Positions 45,345 through 54,802 of a stretch of 64,000 bases of DNA are shown here, piece by piece (position 1 is the first letter of the stretch; each line of letters begins with the position of its first letter). The stretch is from Streptomyces sp. NBC_00154. GTDB lineage: Bacteria; Actinomycetota; Actinomycetes; Streptomycetales; Streptomycetaceae. A program made the translations under genes and the position numbers. A model generated the notes under the pieces. The model saw only the letters and a program-made list of their open reading frames with translations, searched no databases and had not been told where the DNA came from. The stretch spans positions 992,001-1,056,000 of the forward strand of contig NZ_JAPEMI010000002.1 of the NCBI RefSeq assembly GCF_026342835.1. The letters run 5' to 3'.

Positions 45345-46368
45345 TCATGACACTCCCTTGTCGAGCGGGAAGGTCTGCAGGGCGGACGATGCAGCGGAAG
45401 CCCAAGTGGCAGGTGGAGGTGTCGATCGGCTGGGGGAGTCGTGCGGAGGGTCGGTAGCGGCGGCAGTAGTTCGGCGCGCACAGGTGCGAGCCGCCCTTCA
45501 TCACCTTGCGGGGAATGCGCAGCTGGTGCTGACCTGGTTCAATGCTGTTAGCCTCCTCGCCGCCGGCCGGGTTGACGCGCGGCCGTGGCGCGCCGCAGCA
45601 GGTCGGCGTGTTGGTCGCGAGGTGCCGGTGGTCGGCGTACCAGTCGGACGTCCACTCCCACACGTTGCCGATCATGTCGCGCAGTCCGTAGCCGTTGGCC
45701 GGGAACGCCCCGACCGGCGAGGTGCCGGTGTAGCCGTCCAGTTCCAGGTTCTCGTGCGGGAACTCGCCCTGCCAGGTGTTGGCCATGTACCGGCCACCCG
45801 GGTTGAGCTCGTCGCCCCAGGCGAACTCGCTGTCGGGCAGGCCGCCGCGCGCGGCGTACTCCCATTCGGCTTCGGTGGGGATCTGCTTGCCGGCCCACTG
45901 CGCGTAGGCGAGCGCATCCGGCCACGCCACATGGGTCACCGGATGATCAAGGCGGTCGCGCAGCGACGTCCCCGGACCCCCTGGGTGCCGCCAGTTCGCG
46001 CCGGGCACGTACGACCACCACTGGTACGGGTATCTCAGGTCCACCGGATGTGAAGGCGGCGTGAACGCCGCCGAAGCCGGTGCCAGCATGGCCGGGTCGG
46101 CGTTCGGATACATCGACAGGTCCGCGGGGCGTTCGGCGATCGTTTGGTATCCGGTGGCTTCGACGAAGGCTTGGAACCGGGCGTTGGTGACCGGATGCGG
46201 ATCGATCCAGAAACCGTCGACGCTCACGGGGTGGGTCGGGGCCTCCTCGGGGTAGTGGTGGTCCGATCCCATGGTGAACCGGCCACCGGGAATCCACACC
46301 ATGTCGTCGGTCTGCTGCTGCGGGGTGCGGCCTGGGGGAGTCGTGGTCGCGGTGGGCACTTCACTCAT
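45328..46368 (-). CDS. Formylglycine-generating enzyme (sulfatase-modifying factor)
   Basis: 346 residues from ATG 46368. The FGE-sulfatase fold shows in VWIPGGRFTMGSDHHYPEEA, VDGFWIDPHPVTNARFQAFV, PTEAEWEYAARGG, GNVWEWTSDWY and RKVMKGGSHLCAPNYCRRYR. The last contains the two catalytic, copper-binding cysteines (Cys297 and Cys302). It converts the Cys of a CxPxR motif to formylglycine. A sulfatase with CSPTR is encoded divergently at 46859, its obvious client. Confidence 0.92.
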   Translation of the reverse strand: MSEVPTATTTPPGRTPQQQTDDMVWIPGGRFTMGSDHHYPEEAPTHPVSVDGFWIDPHPVTNARFQAFVEATGYQTIAERPADLSMYPNADPAMLAPASAAFTPPSHPVDLRYPYQWWSYVPGANWRHPGGPGTSLRDRLDHPVTHVAWPDALAYAQWAGKQIPTEAEWEYAARGGLPDSEFAWGDELNPGGRYMANTWQGEFPHENLELDGYTGTSPVGAFPANGYGLRDMIGNVWEWTSDWYADHRHLATNTPTCCGAPRPRVNPAGGEEANSIEPGQHQLRIPRKVMKGGSHLCAPNYCRRYRPSARLPQPIDTSTCHLGFRCIVRPADLPARQGSVMNERDL

Positions 46369-46858
46369 CGGTGTTACCTAGCTGTGCGGGGCCTGCGGAG
46401 TACGAGGATCGGGCCGCGCCTGACTTTTCTGCCAACGGCGGGCGGCGGTGTCGAGCTGCCGGGCTCAGCTGGCGATGGCGACGTGACCGTTCCTGCGGTC
46501 ACATGCGGACCCTCTAGATGCATTACTTCGAGTTCCGTTAAAGTCCCATCCACGCCAGGAGTCGTCAAGACCCCGCAGGTCGCGGCAGCTATGATCCGCC
46601 ACGGCTGCGTTGCACTCACCACCGAACTGGCAGCCGCCTTGCGGCCGTGACCTCCCCGCCGCCCGGCTCCCCATCGGACGGCGCACACCACACCACCCGT
46701 ACCCGGGACATGAGCCCCTCGCTCGGCCCGCCTCGTCTGGCGGCACGCCGGGAGCCGCCGTGTCCCTGCTCACCCACCACCACGGTGCCGGAGCCCGGGA
46801 CCACACGCCCGGACAGCCGGCGCCGTCGCCTCATCCACCCCCGGACAGGAGGGGCCCC
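46369..46858. promoter_or_regulatory. Divergent control region between FGE and sulfatase
   Basis: A 490-bp spacer with no convincing gene. GTGACCG at 46483-46489 and CGGTCAC at 46496-46502 form an inverted repeat, a possible operator. CAGGAGGGG lies just before the GTG at 46859. No clear -35/-10 pair was found. Confidence 0.4.
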
Positions 46859-49228
46859 GTGCCCTCGCAAGACGATCTCCCCCGTACCGCCCTGCCGATA
46901 CCCGACCGGCCCCGGCCCGGGCTGACCACGTACGACGCCCGGGACCCGGAGACGTCGTTCGCGCCGATCACGCCGCTGCGGCCGCCGGCGGGCGCGCCGA
47001 ACGTCCTGGTGATCCTGCTCGACGACGTGGGCTTCGGCGCCTCCAGCGTGTTCGGCGGCCCGATCGACACCCCCGCGGCGCAACGGCTGGCCGACGGTGG
47101 GCTGCGCTACAACCGGTTCCACACCACCGCGCTGTGCTCACCGACCCGTCAGGCGCTGCTGACCGGCCGCAATCACCACTCGGTCGGCATGGGCGCCATC
47201 ACCGAGCTGGCCACCTCCGCGCCGGGATACAACACGATGCGGCCAAACTCCAAGGCGCCGCTGGCCGAGACGCTGCGGCTTAACGGCTACGCCACCGCGC
47301 AGTTCGGCAAGTGTCACGAGGTGCCGGTGTGGGAGACCAGCCCGGCCGGCCCGTTCGACCGCTGGCCGACCGGCAGCGGCTTCGAGTACTTCTACGGCTT
47401 CCTCGGCGGGGAGACCAACCAGTACTACCCGGCGCTGTACGAGGGCACCACCCCGGTGGAGCCGGAGCGCACCCCGGAAGAGGGCTACCACCTGACCGAG
47501 GATCTGGCCGACCGCAGCGTGGACTGGATCCGCCGCCAGCACGCGCTGCAGCCCGACCGGCCGCTCTTCCTGTACTTCGCGCCCGGCGCGACCCACGCCC
47601 CGCACCATGCCCCCAAGGAGTGGTGCGACCGGTACGCGGGCCGCTTCGACGCGGGCTGGGACGCGCTGCGTGAGGAGATCTTCGAGCGGCAGAAGCAGCT
47701 CGGTGTGGTTCCGGCCGATGCCGAGCTGACCGCGTTCAATGCGGAGATCCCGCACTGGGACGAGATGCCCGAGGACCTCAAGCCGGTGCTGACCCGTCAG
47801 ATGGAGGTGTACGCCGGGTTCCTGGCCCACACCGACGCCCAGATCGGGCGCATGGTGCAGACCCTGGACGACCTGGAACTGCTCGATGACACGCTGATCT
47901 ACTACATCATCGGCGACAACGGCGCCTCGGCCGAGGGCACCCACCACGGCAGCTTCAACGAGACGATCAACTTCAACGGCCTCAGTGCCCTGGAGTCGAC
48001 GGAGTTCCTACGCGCCAAGGTGGACGAGTTCGGTACGCCCAGCGCCTACAACCACTACGCGGTGGGCTGGGCACATGCGATGTGCACGCCGTACCAGTGG
48101 ACCAAGCAGGCGGCGTCGCACTGGGGCGGCACCCGCAACGGCACCATCGTGCACTGGCCCGCCGGCATCACCGCCCGCGGCGAGGTCCGCGACCAGTTCT
48201 CCCACGTCATCGACGTGGCGCCGACCGTTCTGGAGGCCGCCGGGCTGCCCGAGCCCACCACGGTGCACGGGGTCACCCAGGCCCCCATCGAAGGCGTGAG
48301 CATGGGCTACTCCTTCGGCGACGCAACTGCGCCCGAGCGGCGCCAGACGCAGTACTTCGAGATCACTGGAAACCGAGGCATCTACCACCGCGGCTGGACC
48401 GCGGTCACCAAGCACCGTACGCCGTGGGAGATGGTGGGAGCGAAGCTGGTGGCCTTCGACGACGACGTGTGGGAGCTGTATGGCCCCGACGACTGGACCC
48501 AGTCCCGCGACCTGGCAGCCGAGCAGCCCGAGATGCTCCACAAGCTGCAGCGGCTGTGGCTGATCGAGGCGACCAAGCACGGGGTGCTGCCGCTGGACGA
48601 CCGGGCCGTCGAGCGTTTGGACCCCGACCTGGCGGGCCGGCCGCAGCTCGTCCGCGGCAACACCCAGGTGCTCTTCCCGGGCATGGGGCACCTCAACGAG
48701 AGCTCGGTCATCAACATCAAGAACAAGAGCCACGCCGTCACCGCGCAGATCGTGGTCCCGGAGGACCGCGCCGAGGGCGTCATCCTCTCTCAGGGCGGCA
48801 TGGCCGGCGGCTGGAGCCTGTACGTCCTCGACGGCCGACTGCGCTACTGCTACAACCTGGTGGGTCTGAAGTACTTCTACGTCGGCTCGGACCACAAGCT
48901 CCCGGCCGGCGAGCACCAGGTGCGGATGGAGTTCGACTACGACGGCCCGGGCCTGGCCAAGGGCGGCACCGTCACGCTCCACGTCGACGGCGCCGAGGTG
49001 GGCCGCGGGCAGCTGCCGGTGACCCAGGCGATGGTGTTCTCCCTCGACGAGACGACTAACGTGGGCCGCGAGTCGGGCTCGCCGGTCACGCCGGAGTACC
49101 CGGCGCGCGGCAACGACTTCACCGGCGAGATCCGGTGGGTGCAGATCGATGTGGACGCCGCCGCGGACAACCCCGAGCACCTGATCCCGATCGAGGAGCG
49201 CTGGCGGATCGCCATGTCCCGGCAGTGA
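46859..49228 (+). CDS. Type I arylsulfatase (formylglycine-dependent)
   Basis: 789 residues from GTG 46859 with AGGAGGGG upstream. Metal ligands are in VLVILLDDVGFGASSVFGG (Asp55, Asp56) and IIGDNGASAEGTHHG. The modification motif is Cys93 in ALCSPTRQALLTGR. The C-terminal ~170 residues are a beta-sandwich (GGMAGGWSLYVLDGRLRYCY; HVDGAEVGRGQLPVTQAMVF). No signal peptide is visible, so it is probably cytosolic and hydrolyses an imported sulfate ester; the nearby BASS transporter could supply it. Confidence 0.9.
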   Translation: MPSQDDLPRTALPIPDRPRPGLTTYDARDPETSFAPITPLRPPAGAPNVLVILLDDVGFGASSVFGGPIDTPAAQRLADGGLRYNRFHTTALCSPTRQALLTGRNHHSVGMGAITELATSAPGYNTMRPNSKAPLAETLRLNGYATAQFGKCHEVPVWETSPAGPFDRWPTGSGFEYFYGFLGGETNQYYPALYEGTTPVEPERTPEEGYHLTEDLADRSVDWIRRQHALQPDRPLFLYFAPGATHAPHHAPKEWCDRYAGRFDAGWDALREEIFERQKQLGVVPADAELTAFNAEIPHWDEMPEDLKPVLTRQMEVYAGFLAHTDAQIGRMVQTLDDLELLDDTLIYYIIGDNGASAEGTHHGSFNETINFNGLSALESTEFLRAKVDEFGTPSAYNHYAVGWAHAMCTPYQWTKQAASHWGGTRNGTIVHWPAGITARGEVRDQFSHVIDVAPTVLEAAGLPEPTTVHGVTQAPIEGVSMGYSFGDATAPERRQTQYFEITGNRGIYHRGWTAVTKHRTPWEMVGAKLVAFDDDVWELYGPDDWTQSRDLAAEQPEMLHKLQRLWLIEATKHGVLPLDDRAVERLDPDLAGRPQLVRGNTQVLFPGMGHLNESSVINIKNKSHAVTAQIVVPEDRAEGVILSQGGMAGGWSLYVLDGRLRYCYNLVGLKYFYVGSDHKLPAGEHQVRMEFDYDGPGLAKGGTVTLHVDGAEVGRGQLPVTQAMVFSLDETTNVGRESGSPVTPEYPARGNDFTGEIRWVQIDVDAAADNPEHLIPIEERWRIAMSRQ

Positions 49229-49233
49229 CGGGC

Positions 49234-49293
49234 CGGCCGTGCGGTGCCGGTGGGCAGGCCAACCACGGCCGGCTCACAGGCACCGCACGGCCG
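49234..49293 (+). terminator. Hairpin after the sulfatase gene
   Basis: CGGCCGTGCGGTGCC (49234-49248) pairs exactly with GGCACCGCACGGCCG (49279-49293), with a 30-nt loop, starting 5 bp after the stop. Confidence 0.65.
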
Positions 49294-49353
49294 CAGTCAC
49301 GCCTCGCCTCGGGTTGCTCGGCGACCCCTGACGTCGGCAGGCGGCACGTAACG

Positions 49354-49677
49354 TCACGGCTTTGCTACTGCTGCGATGGTGTCCAGGATGACGGAAGTGA
49401 TGAGTGCCGGGTCGTCACTCATGGGCATGTGCCCGCGGCCGGGCAGTGTCACGTGTTCGGCCTGGCGAATCCGCTCGCGGGCCAGGTCAGCCATGTCCAG
49501 GGGCAGGATGCGGTCGCGCTCGCTCCAGCCGATGGTGACCGGAACCGTGGGATTGGCGCGGCACTGGCAGTCGCGCCCGAACCTGGCGACCGCCCTGAAA
49601 CCGGAGCCGTTGCGCAGGGCCAGGACGTCGGCCCATGTCCGCTCCGGGGACAGCTGTTCCGGCTTGTGCACGAGCAT
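49354..49677 (-). pseudogene. Alpha/beta-hydrolase C-terminal fragment
   Basis: From ATG 49677: MLVHKPEQLSPERTWADVLA, VPVTIGWSERDRILPLDMAD and HVTLPGRGHMPMSDDPALIT. The last two hold the catalytic Asp and His of an alpha/beta-hydrolase, but the nucleophile elbow and first half are missing. The break lies within ~20 bp of repeat copy A. Confidence 0.7.
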
Positions 49678-49695
49678 GCCCCGGCACCGCGTTGA

Positions 49696-49768
49696 TCCAA
49701 CGGCCAACGGTCCGGGCGGAATTTGGACTGACGTACGAGCGCAGGTCACGTCGGCGCTGGCACCGTTG
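49696..49768 (+). repeat. 73-bp repeat, copy A
   Basis: 65 of 73 positions match copy B at 50339. It begins TCCAACGGCCAACGG and ends CTGGCACCGTTG, giving a CAACGG...CCGTTG inverted pair at the ends. It separates a truncated hydrolase gene from the SnoaL-like gene. Confidence 0.88.
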
Positions 49769-49842
49769 CCGGCATGACGAAATCGGGAGCGCGTGAGCGC
49801 GAAGAGACCCCGATCGAGATTGAGAGTGAGAAGGAGCAGGCG

Positions 49843-50289
49843 ATGGAGTCGAGCAGCATCACCCAGCCCACCACACCCGCGGAGGCGGCACGCTCCTTGT
49901 TCGAGCGGATCGGCCGCCACGAACTCGATAACGCCGAGCAGATGTGGAGCCCCGACGCCGTAGACACCTTCGTCGCGGTCGGAGAGTTTCGCGGCCTGGA
50001 CGCGATCGTAGGCTTCTTCACCGAGCTCCTGGCCGCGTTCCCCGACATGGAGGTCGAGACCGAACGCATCCTGTCCGACGGCTCGTGGACCACGGTCCAG
50101 TGGCATGCCAGCGGGACCTTCACCGGGGCGCCTTTCCTCGGCATCGAAGCGACGGGCCGACGGTTTGAGGGGCTGCGGGCTGTCTCGGTCGCCGAGTGGG
50201 ACGACCAGCTGCGCATCCGCCAGAACACGATCTACTGGGACGGCGCAGACTTCGCCCGGCAGCTCGGCATTCTCCCGCCTACGGAGTAG
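49843..50289 (+). CDS. SnoaL-like/ester cyclase-family protein
   Basis: 148 residues from ATG 49843 (MESSSITQPTTPAEAARSLF), chosen because AAGGAG is 6 nt upstream; a longer start at 49774 is possible. It has the alpha+beta cone fold signs DNAEQMWSPDAVDTFVAVGE, FRGLDAIVGFFTELLAAFPD and WTTVQWHASGTFTGAPFLGI. The family includes cyclases, hydratases and non-catalytic binders; the role here is unknown. It is bracketed by repeat copies A and B. Confidence 0.82.
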   Translation: MESSSITQPTTPAEAARSLFERIGRHELDNAEQMWSPDAVDTFVAVGEFRGLDAIVGFFTELLAAFPDMEVETERILSDGSWTTVQWHASGTFTGAPFLGIEATGRRFEGLRAVSVAEWDDQLRIRQNTIYWDGADFARQLGILPPTE

Positions 50290-50338
50290 ATAACCGCCTA
50301 CGATCATGCCCAGACGCTGATCCGCACCGCACGGTAGT

Positions 50339-50411
50339 TCCAACGGCCAACGGGCCGGGCGGATTTTGGACTGACGAACGAGCGCGGGTTGCTTCGGCAC
50401 TGGCACCGTTG
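50339..50411 (+). repeat. 73-bp repeat, copy B
   Basis: Same length and orientation as copy A, with 8 differences. The truncated MFS gene resumes directly after its last base. Confidence 0.88.
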
Positions 50412-50885
50412 GCCCGGCCCTGGGCGCTGAGCGCACTCGTGCTGCTCGTCCAGGCCGGGCTCACCGGCTGGCTGATACGCCGCGGAGTCAGCAGCCGCTG
50501 GGCGCGTGGCCGGGTCGGCGGCAGCCTGCTGCTGCTCGGTGCGGCCGCCTGCCTGGCCCTGCCCCTGGTGGACGGTGCCGGGGCGAAGACCGCGCTGCTG
50601 GTGGTCGGCTTCGGCCTGGGCGGATCGGTCGCGACCGTCGCGGTCACCACCGTCGCCGAGTTGGCCCCGCCGGCACGGCGCGGCGGCGCCCTGGGCACGA
50701 TGAACGCCACGGTCACCACCGCGGGCCTGATCGCCCCGGCCGTCGTCGGACAGTTGGTCGACAGCCAGGGCGTGGCCGGCTACCAGACCGCCGTCCTGCT
50801 CTCCGGTGTCCTGCTGCTGGTGGGAGCGCTCGCGGCCTTCACCCTGATCGACCCGGCTCGCGACGCCGCTCGTCTGAACGCCTGA
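50412..50885 (+). pseudogene. MFS transporter C-terminal fragment
   Basis: In frame from ~50412: ALSALVLLVQAGLTGWLIRR, GGSLLLLGAAACLALPLVDG, LLVVGFGLGGSVATVAVTTV, ELAPPARRGGALGTMNATVT and VLLSGVLLLVGALAAFTLID. These are about the last five membrane segments of a 12-segment MFS exporter. The N-terminal half is missing and repeat B stands in its place. Confidence 0.72.
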
Positions 50886-50922
50886 TCCGCCGGTACTCGC
50901 CCGACCACCCCTGCTGCCCTAG

Positions 50923-51299
50923 TAGGGCTTGGTCAGGTTCGTATGGGGGTGGGTATGTTGTGGTGGCAGGTGGGGCAGGCGCCGGTCCATAGGGCGAGGC
51001 GTGTCTGGAGTTTGCGGAGGACCTGGTAGAGGCTCAGACCTGCGCTGTGTCTTTTGGGTGGTGTGCCAGTCGTTGCAGGATCGGCTCCACCGACTTGCGC
51101 CGCCCCTCCAGCAGCAGCCCACGCACATACACCTGCCCCCACCGCCGCTGATCCGCACGGAAGAACCCGTCGAACATCTCCGTCGTGAATGCCTCCAGGT
51201 CCTCCCGGACCCCGGCCATCTCCTCAGGTGTCACACCACCTCAACGACACTCACCAACAAGCAGACACGCCACCCACGAGTGAAGCTGACCAAACCCTA
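50923..51299 (-). mobile_element. Internally deleted IS701 derivative (miniature element)
   Basis: The ends match the IS701 copy at 37082-38523 (TAGGGCTTGGTCAGG) and CTAG flanks both sides (50919-50922 and 51300-51303). Inside are the first ~60 codons of the transposase (MTPEEMAGVREDLEAFTTEM, RRWGQVYVRGLLLEGRRKSV) and a trace of its end, while ~1 kb of the middle is gone. It cannot make transposase but keeps both ends. The right CTAG merges with GAG to form the GGAG before the next gene. Confidence 0.85.
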
Positions 51300-51313
51300 C
51301 TAGGAGCGCACCT

Positions 51314-53023
51314 GTGACCGCCCCTGCCATAGACACCGAACTGCTGGACCAGGCCCTCGCCGAGCTGCGCGAAGGCGCCGCGTCGTGGACCACCACCCCG
51401 ATCGCCGAACGGATCGCGCTGCTGGAGCGGTTGATGCCGCGGATCGTCGACAGCGCTGCAGACATGGCCGCAGCCGGCGCCCGCGCCAAGGGATACGGAC
51501 CCGACTCCCCGTGGGCGGCCGAGGACTGGGCCGGCGCCCCGTGGGCGCTCGTCCAGAACGTCAGTGCCTGCCTGCATGTGCTGCGCCGGATCGCGGCGGG
51601 CAAGGATCCGGTCGAGGCCGGGGCAGTGCACGTGCGAGACGGCCGCACCCGGGTCGACGTCTTCCCCGCCACCGGCTGGGACACCCTGCTGCTCAACGGG
51701 TTCACCGCCCAGGTGTGGATGCGCTCAGGCATCACCGCGCAGCGGGTACGGGACCGGGCCGCCGGCGAGTACCGCGGCCGGCCCGGACGCCCGGCCGTCG
51801 CCCTGGTCCTGGGTGCGGGCAACGTCGCGGCCATCACCGCGCTCGACATCCTCCACAAGCTCTACGCCGAGGGCCAGGTCGTCGTCGCGAAGATGAACCC
51901 GGTCAACGCCTATCTCCGCCCGCACTTCGAGCACGTCTTCGCCGAGTTCGTCGCGCGCGGCTGGGTGCGCTTCATCGACGGCGGTGCGGCCGAGGGCGGC
52001 TACCTCGCCGCACACGAGGGCGTCGACGCCATCCACGTCACCGGCAGCGACCGCACCCACGACGCCATCGTGTGGGGGACCGACGAGCAGGCGGGCGAGC
52101 GCCGCCGCGACGACAAGCCGCTGATCGGCAAGCCGTTCAGCAGCGAGCTGGGCGGGGTCAGCCCCTGCATCGTTACCCCCGGCCCCTGGAGCGCGGCGGA
52201 CTTCCGCTTCCAGGCCGAACACATCGTCACCAGCAAGATGAACAACTCCGGCCACAACTGCATCGCCAGCCAGATCCTGGTGGTGCCCCGGGCCTGGGAC
52301 GGCACCGAGCGGCTGCTCGAGGAGATCCGGAAGGTGCTGCGCGAACTGCCGCCCCGCACCGACTACTACCCCGGCGCCGGCCGGCGTCTCGCCTCGGTGC
52401 TCGAGGCTCACCCGCAGGCCGAGACCCACGGCGACGGTGACTGCCGCATCCTGGTCCCCGACATCACCGACCACGACGACATGCTGATCACCGGCGAGGT
52501 CTTCGGCAGCGCCCTCGGAGTAGTACGACTCCCGGGCGACACCCCGGCCGAATTCCTGCGCCACGCCGTCGACTTCGCCAACGACGAACTCCCCGGCACC
52601 CTCGGCGCGACCCTCATCGTCCACCCCAGGACCGAGAAGACCCACCGCACCGCGGTCGAGGCAGCCGTCGCCGGGCTGCGCTACGGAACCCTCGGCGTCA
52701 ACTGCTGGTCCGCGATCGGCTTCCTGCTCGGCTACACCCCCTGGGGCGCCCACCCAGGCCACACCCGCCAGGACATCGGCAGCGGCATCGGTTTCGTCCA
52801 CAACGCCTTCATGCTCGAGGACATCGAGAAGACCGTGCTGCGCGCGCCCTTCGCCCCCACCCCGCGCGGTCTGTTCACCGGCTCCCCGTCGCTCTCCCCG
52901 CGCCCGCCGTACTTCGTCACCAACCGCACCGCCCGGACCACCATCGAACGCGTCACCCGCTTCACCGCCGCACCGGCGATCGCCAAACTCCCCGCCATCT
53001 TCGCCTCCGCACTGCGCGGCTGA
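51314..53023 (+). CDS. Aldehyde dehydrogenase-family protein
   Basis: 569 residues from GTG 51314. ALDH signs: VALVLGAGNVAAITALDILH for NAD binding, Glu278 (FSSELGGVSP) and catalytic Cys316 (NNSGHNCIASQ). The protein is longer than common ALDHs (~490), with a C-terminal extension (RPPYFVTNRTARTTIERVTR). It forms a pair with the acyl-CoA ligase at 53078, suggesting aldehyde-to-acid-to-acyl-CoA conversion. An IS701 derivative inserted 10 bp upstream of the start. Confidence 0.88.
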   Translation: MTAPAIDTELLDQALAELREGAASWTTTPIAERIALLERLMPRIVDSAADMAAAGARAKGYGPDSPWAAEDWAGAPWALVQNVSACLHVLRRIAAGKDPVEAGAVHVRDGRTRVDVFPATGWDTLLLNGFTAQVWMRSGITAQRVRDRAAGEYRGRPGRPAVALVLGAGNVAAITALDILHKLYAEGQVVVAKMNPVNAYLRPHFEHVFAEFVARGWVRFIDGGAAEGGYLAAHEGVDAIHVTGSDRTHDAIVWGTDEQAGERRRDDKPLIGKPFSSELGGVSPCIVTPGPWSAADFRFQAEHIVTSKMNNSGHNCIASQILVVPRAWDGTERLLEEIRKVLRELPPRTDYYPGAGRRLASVLEAHPQAETHGDGDCRILVPDITDHDDMLITGEVFGSALGVVRLPGDTPAEFLRHAVDFANDELPGTLGATLIVHPRTEKTHRTAVEAAVAGLRYGTLGVNCWSAIGFLLGYTPWGAHPGHTRQDIGSGIGFVHNAFMLEDIEKTVLRAPFAPTPRGLFTGSPSLSPRPPYFVTNRTARTTIERVTRFTAAPAIAKLPAIFASALRG

Positions 53024-53077
53024 CCCCGCCCGCACCCCACCACCCCCAAACCGCCACCATCAGACGAGAGGCCGAAA

Positions 53078-54571
53078 GTGAACCTCGCCGACCTCCTCAG
53101 CCGCACCGCCACAGCGCACGGCCACCGCATCGCCGTCGAACTCGGCGACCACTCGCTCACCTACACCGAACTCGACACGCTCGCCGGCCGGGTGGCCGCA
53201 CTGCTCGCCGAGCGCGGCGTCACCCCAGGCGACCGGGTCGGTCTGATGCTGCCCAACCTGCTGGAGTTCCCCGCCCTCTACTACGGCACGCTGCGAGCCG
53301 GCGCCGTCGTCGTCCCGATGAACCCGCTCCTCAAGGCACGCGAAGTCGCCCACTACCTGAACGACTCGGGCGCGGTGCTGCTGTTCGCCTTCGCTCCGGT
53401 CATGGAGGAGGCCAATGCCGGGGCCCAGGGAACTGCCGCCGACGTAGTGCCTGTCGGACCCGGCTCGCTCACCCAGCTGCTCGCCGCCCACCCGGTGCCC
53501 GCTCCCGAGCGGACCCGCGAGGAGCAGGACACCGCGGTCATCCTGTACACCTCCGGTACTACCGGAGTGCCGAAGGGCGCCGAGCTCACCCACGCCAACC
53601 TGGTCCGCAACGCCGAGATCATCACGCAGTCGCTGTTGCGGCTCAGCCCGGAGGACATCCTGCTGGGCTGCCTGCCGCTCTTCCACGCCTTCGGCCAGAC
53701 CTGCGCCATGAACGCCGCCGTGACCGCCGGCGCCCGCCTCATCCTGATGCCCCGCTTCGACCCCGCCCTGGCCCTGCAGACCATCCAGCAGCGACAGGTC
53801 ACCATCTTCCAGGGCGTGCCGACGATGTACGCGGCCATGCTCGCCGCAGACGCACAGCAGCCCGGCGCCTACGACGCCTCCTCTCTGCGGCTGTGCGCGT
53901 CCGGCGGCGCCTCGCTGCCCGTCGAGGTCCTGCACGCGTTCGAGGCCGCCTTCGGCTGTCCCGTACTGGAGGGTTTCGGCATGTCCGAGACCTCACCGGT
54001 CGCCTCCTTCAACCACCCTGACCGCCCGCGCAAGGCAGGCTCCATCGGCACCCCGATCGAGGGCGTCGAGCTGTGCCTGATCGACGAGAAGGACGGCGTC
54101 GGCGAACTCTGCGTCCGCGGCCACAACGTCATGAAGGGTTACTGGGGCCGCCCCGAGGCCACCGCGGACACCATCCTCGACGGCTGGCTGCGCACCGGCG
54201 ACCTCGCCACCGTCGACGAGGACGGCTACTACTTCATCGTCGACCGCAAGAAGGACCTGGTCATCCGCGGCGGCTACAACGTCTACCCCCGCGAGATCGA
54301 GGAAGTCCTCTACGAGCATCCTGCAGTCGCCGAAGCCGCCGTGATCGGCATCCCCCACCCCACCCTCGGCGAGGAGATCGCCGCCGCCATCGCCCTGCGT
54401 CCCGGAGCCGAGGCCTCCACCGAAGACCTGCGGGAGTTCGTCAAGGAGCGGGTGGCCGCCTATAAGTACCCCCGTGAAGTCTGGATCCTCGATGCCCTCC
54501 CCAAGGGCGCCACCGGCAAGATCCTCAAACGCGAGATTCCCCGTGCAGTCCCTGAAGACGCCGGCCCCTGA
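53078..54571 (+). CDS. AMP-dependent acyl-CoA synthetase/ligase
   Basis: 497 residues from GTG 53078, GAGAGG upstream. ANL-family motifs: VILYTSGTTGVPKGAELTH (P-loop), LEGFGMSETSPVASFNHPD, WLRTGDLATVDEDGYYFIVD and RGGYNVYPREIEEVLYEHPA, with the late catalytic Lys in PKGATGKILKREIPR. It activates a carboxylic acid to its CoA ester, probably the acid made by the preceding aldehyde dehydrogenase. Confidence 0.9.
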   Translation: MNLADLLSRTATAHGHRIAVELGDHSLTYTELDTLAGRVAALLAERGVTPGDRVGLMLPNLLEFPALYYGTLRAGAVVVPMNPLLKAREVAHYLNDSGAVLLFAFAPVMEEANAGAQGTAADVVPVGPGSLTQLLAAHPVPAPERTREEQDTAVILYTSGTTGVPKGAELTHANLVRNAEIITQSLLRLSPEDILLGCLPLFHAFGQTCAMNAAVTAGARLILMPRFDPALALQTIQQRQVTIFQGVPTMYAAMLAADAQQPGAYDASSLRLCASGGASLPVEVLHAFEAAFGCPVLEGFGMSETSPVASFNHPDRPRKAGSIGTPIEGVELCLIDEKDGVGELCVRGHNVMKGYWGRPEATADTILDGWLRTGDLATVDEDGYYFIVDRKKDLVIRGGYNVYPREIEEVLYEHPAVAEAAVIGIPHPTLGEEIAAAIALRPGAEASTEDLREFVKERVAAYKYPREVWILDALPKGATGKILKREIPRAVPEDAGP

Positions 54572-54802
54572 CGACGTCCGAAGCACGCACCGTGACGTGA
54601 TACCGGCGCTTGGCGGGGTCCGTGCCGACGTTCGGGGTGGTGAAAGGGTTGCCACTGCCCGGGCTCGGGGCGATCCGTTGGTCGGCGAGCGAGTCGACGG
54701 GGGCCTGTTGGGGTGTAGGTCGTCGGCGAGGTGAACCGAGCGAAGGGGTAGGCACCTCGGATCGTGCTACGTCCTCCGGGGGACCGCCGGGAACGATCGG
54801 CA

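Noticed and set aside
50196..50885. A complete 229-codon gene ending in the MFS region
   Set aside because: The first ~70 codons are the out-of-frame SnoaL end and repeat B; only the last ~157 codons are transporter sequence.
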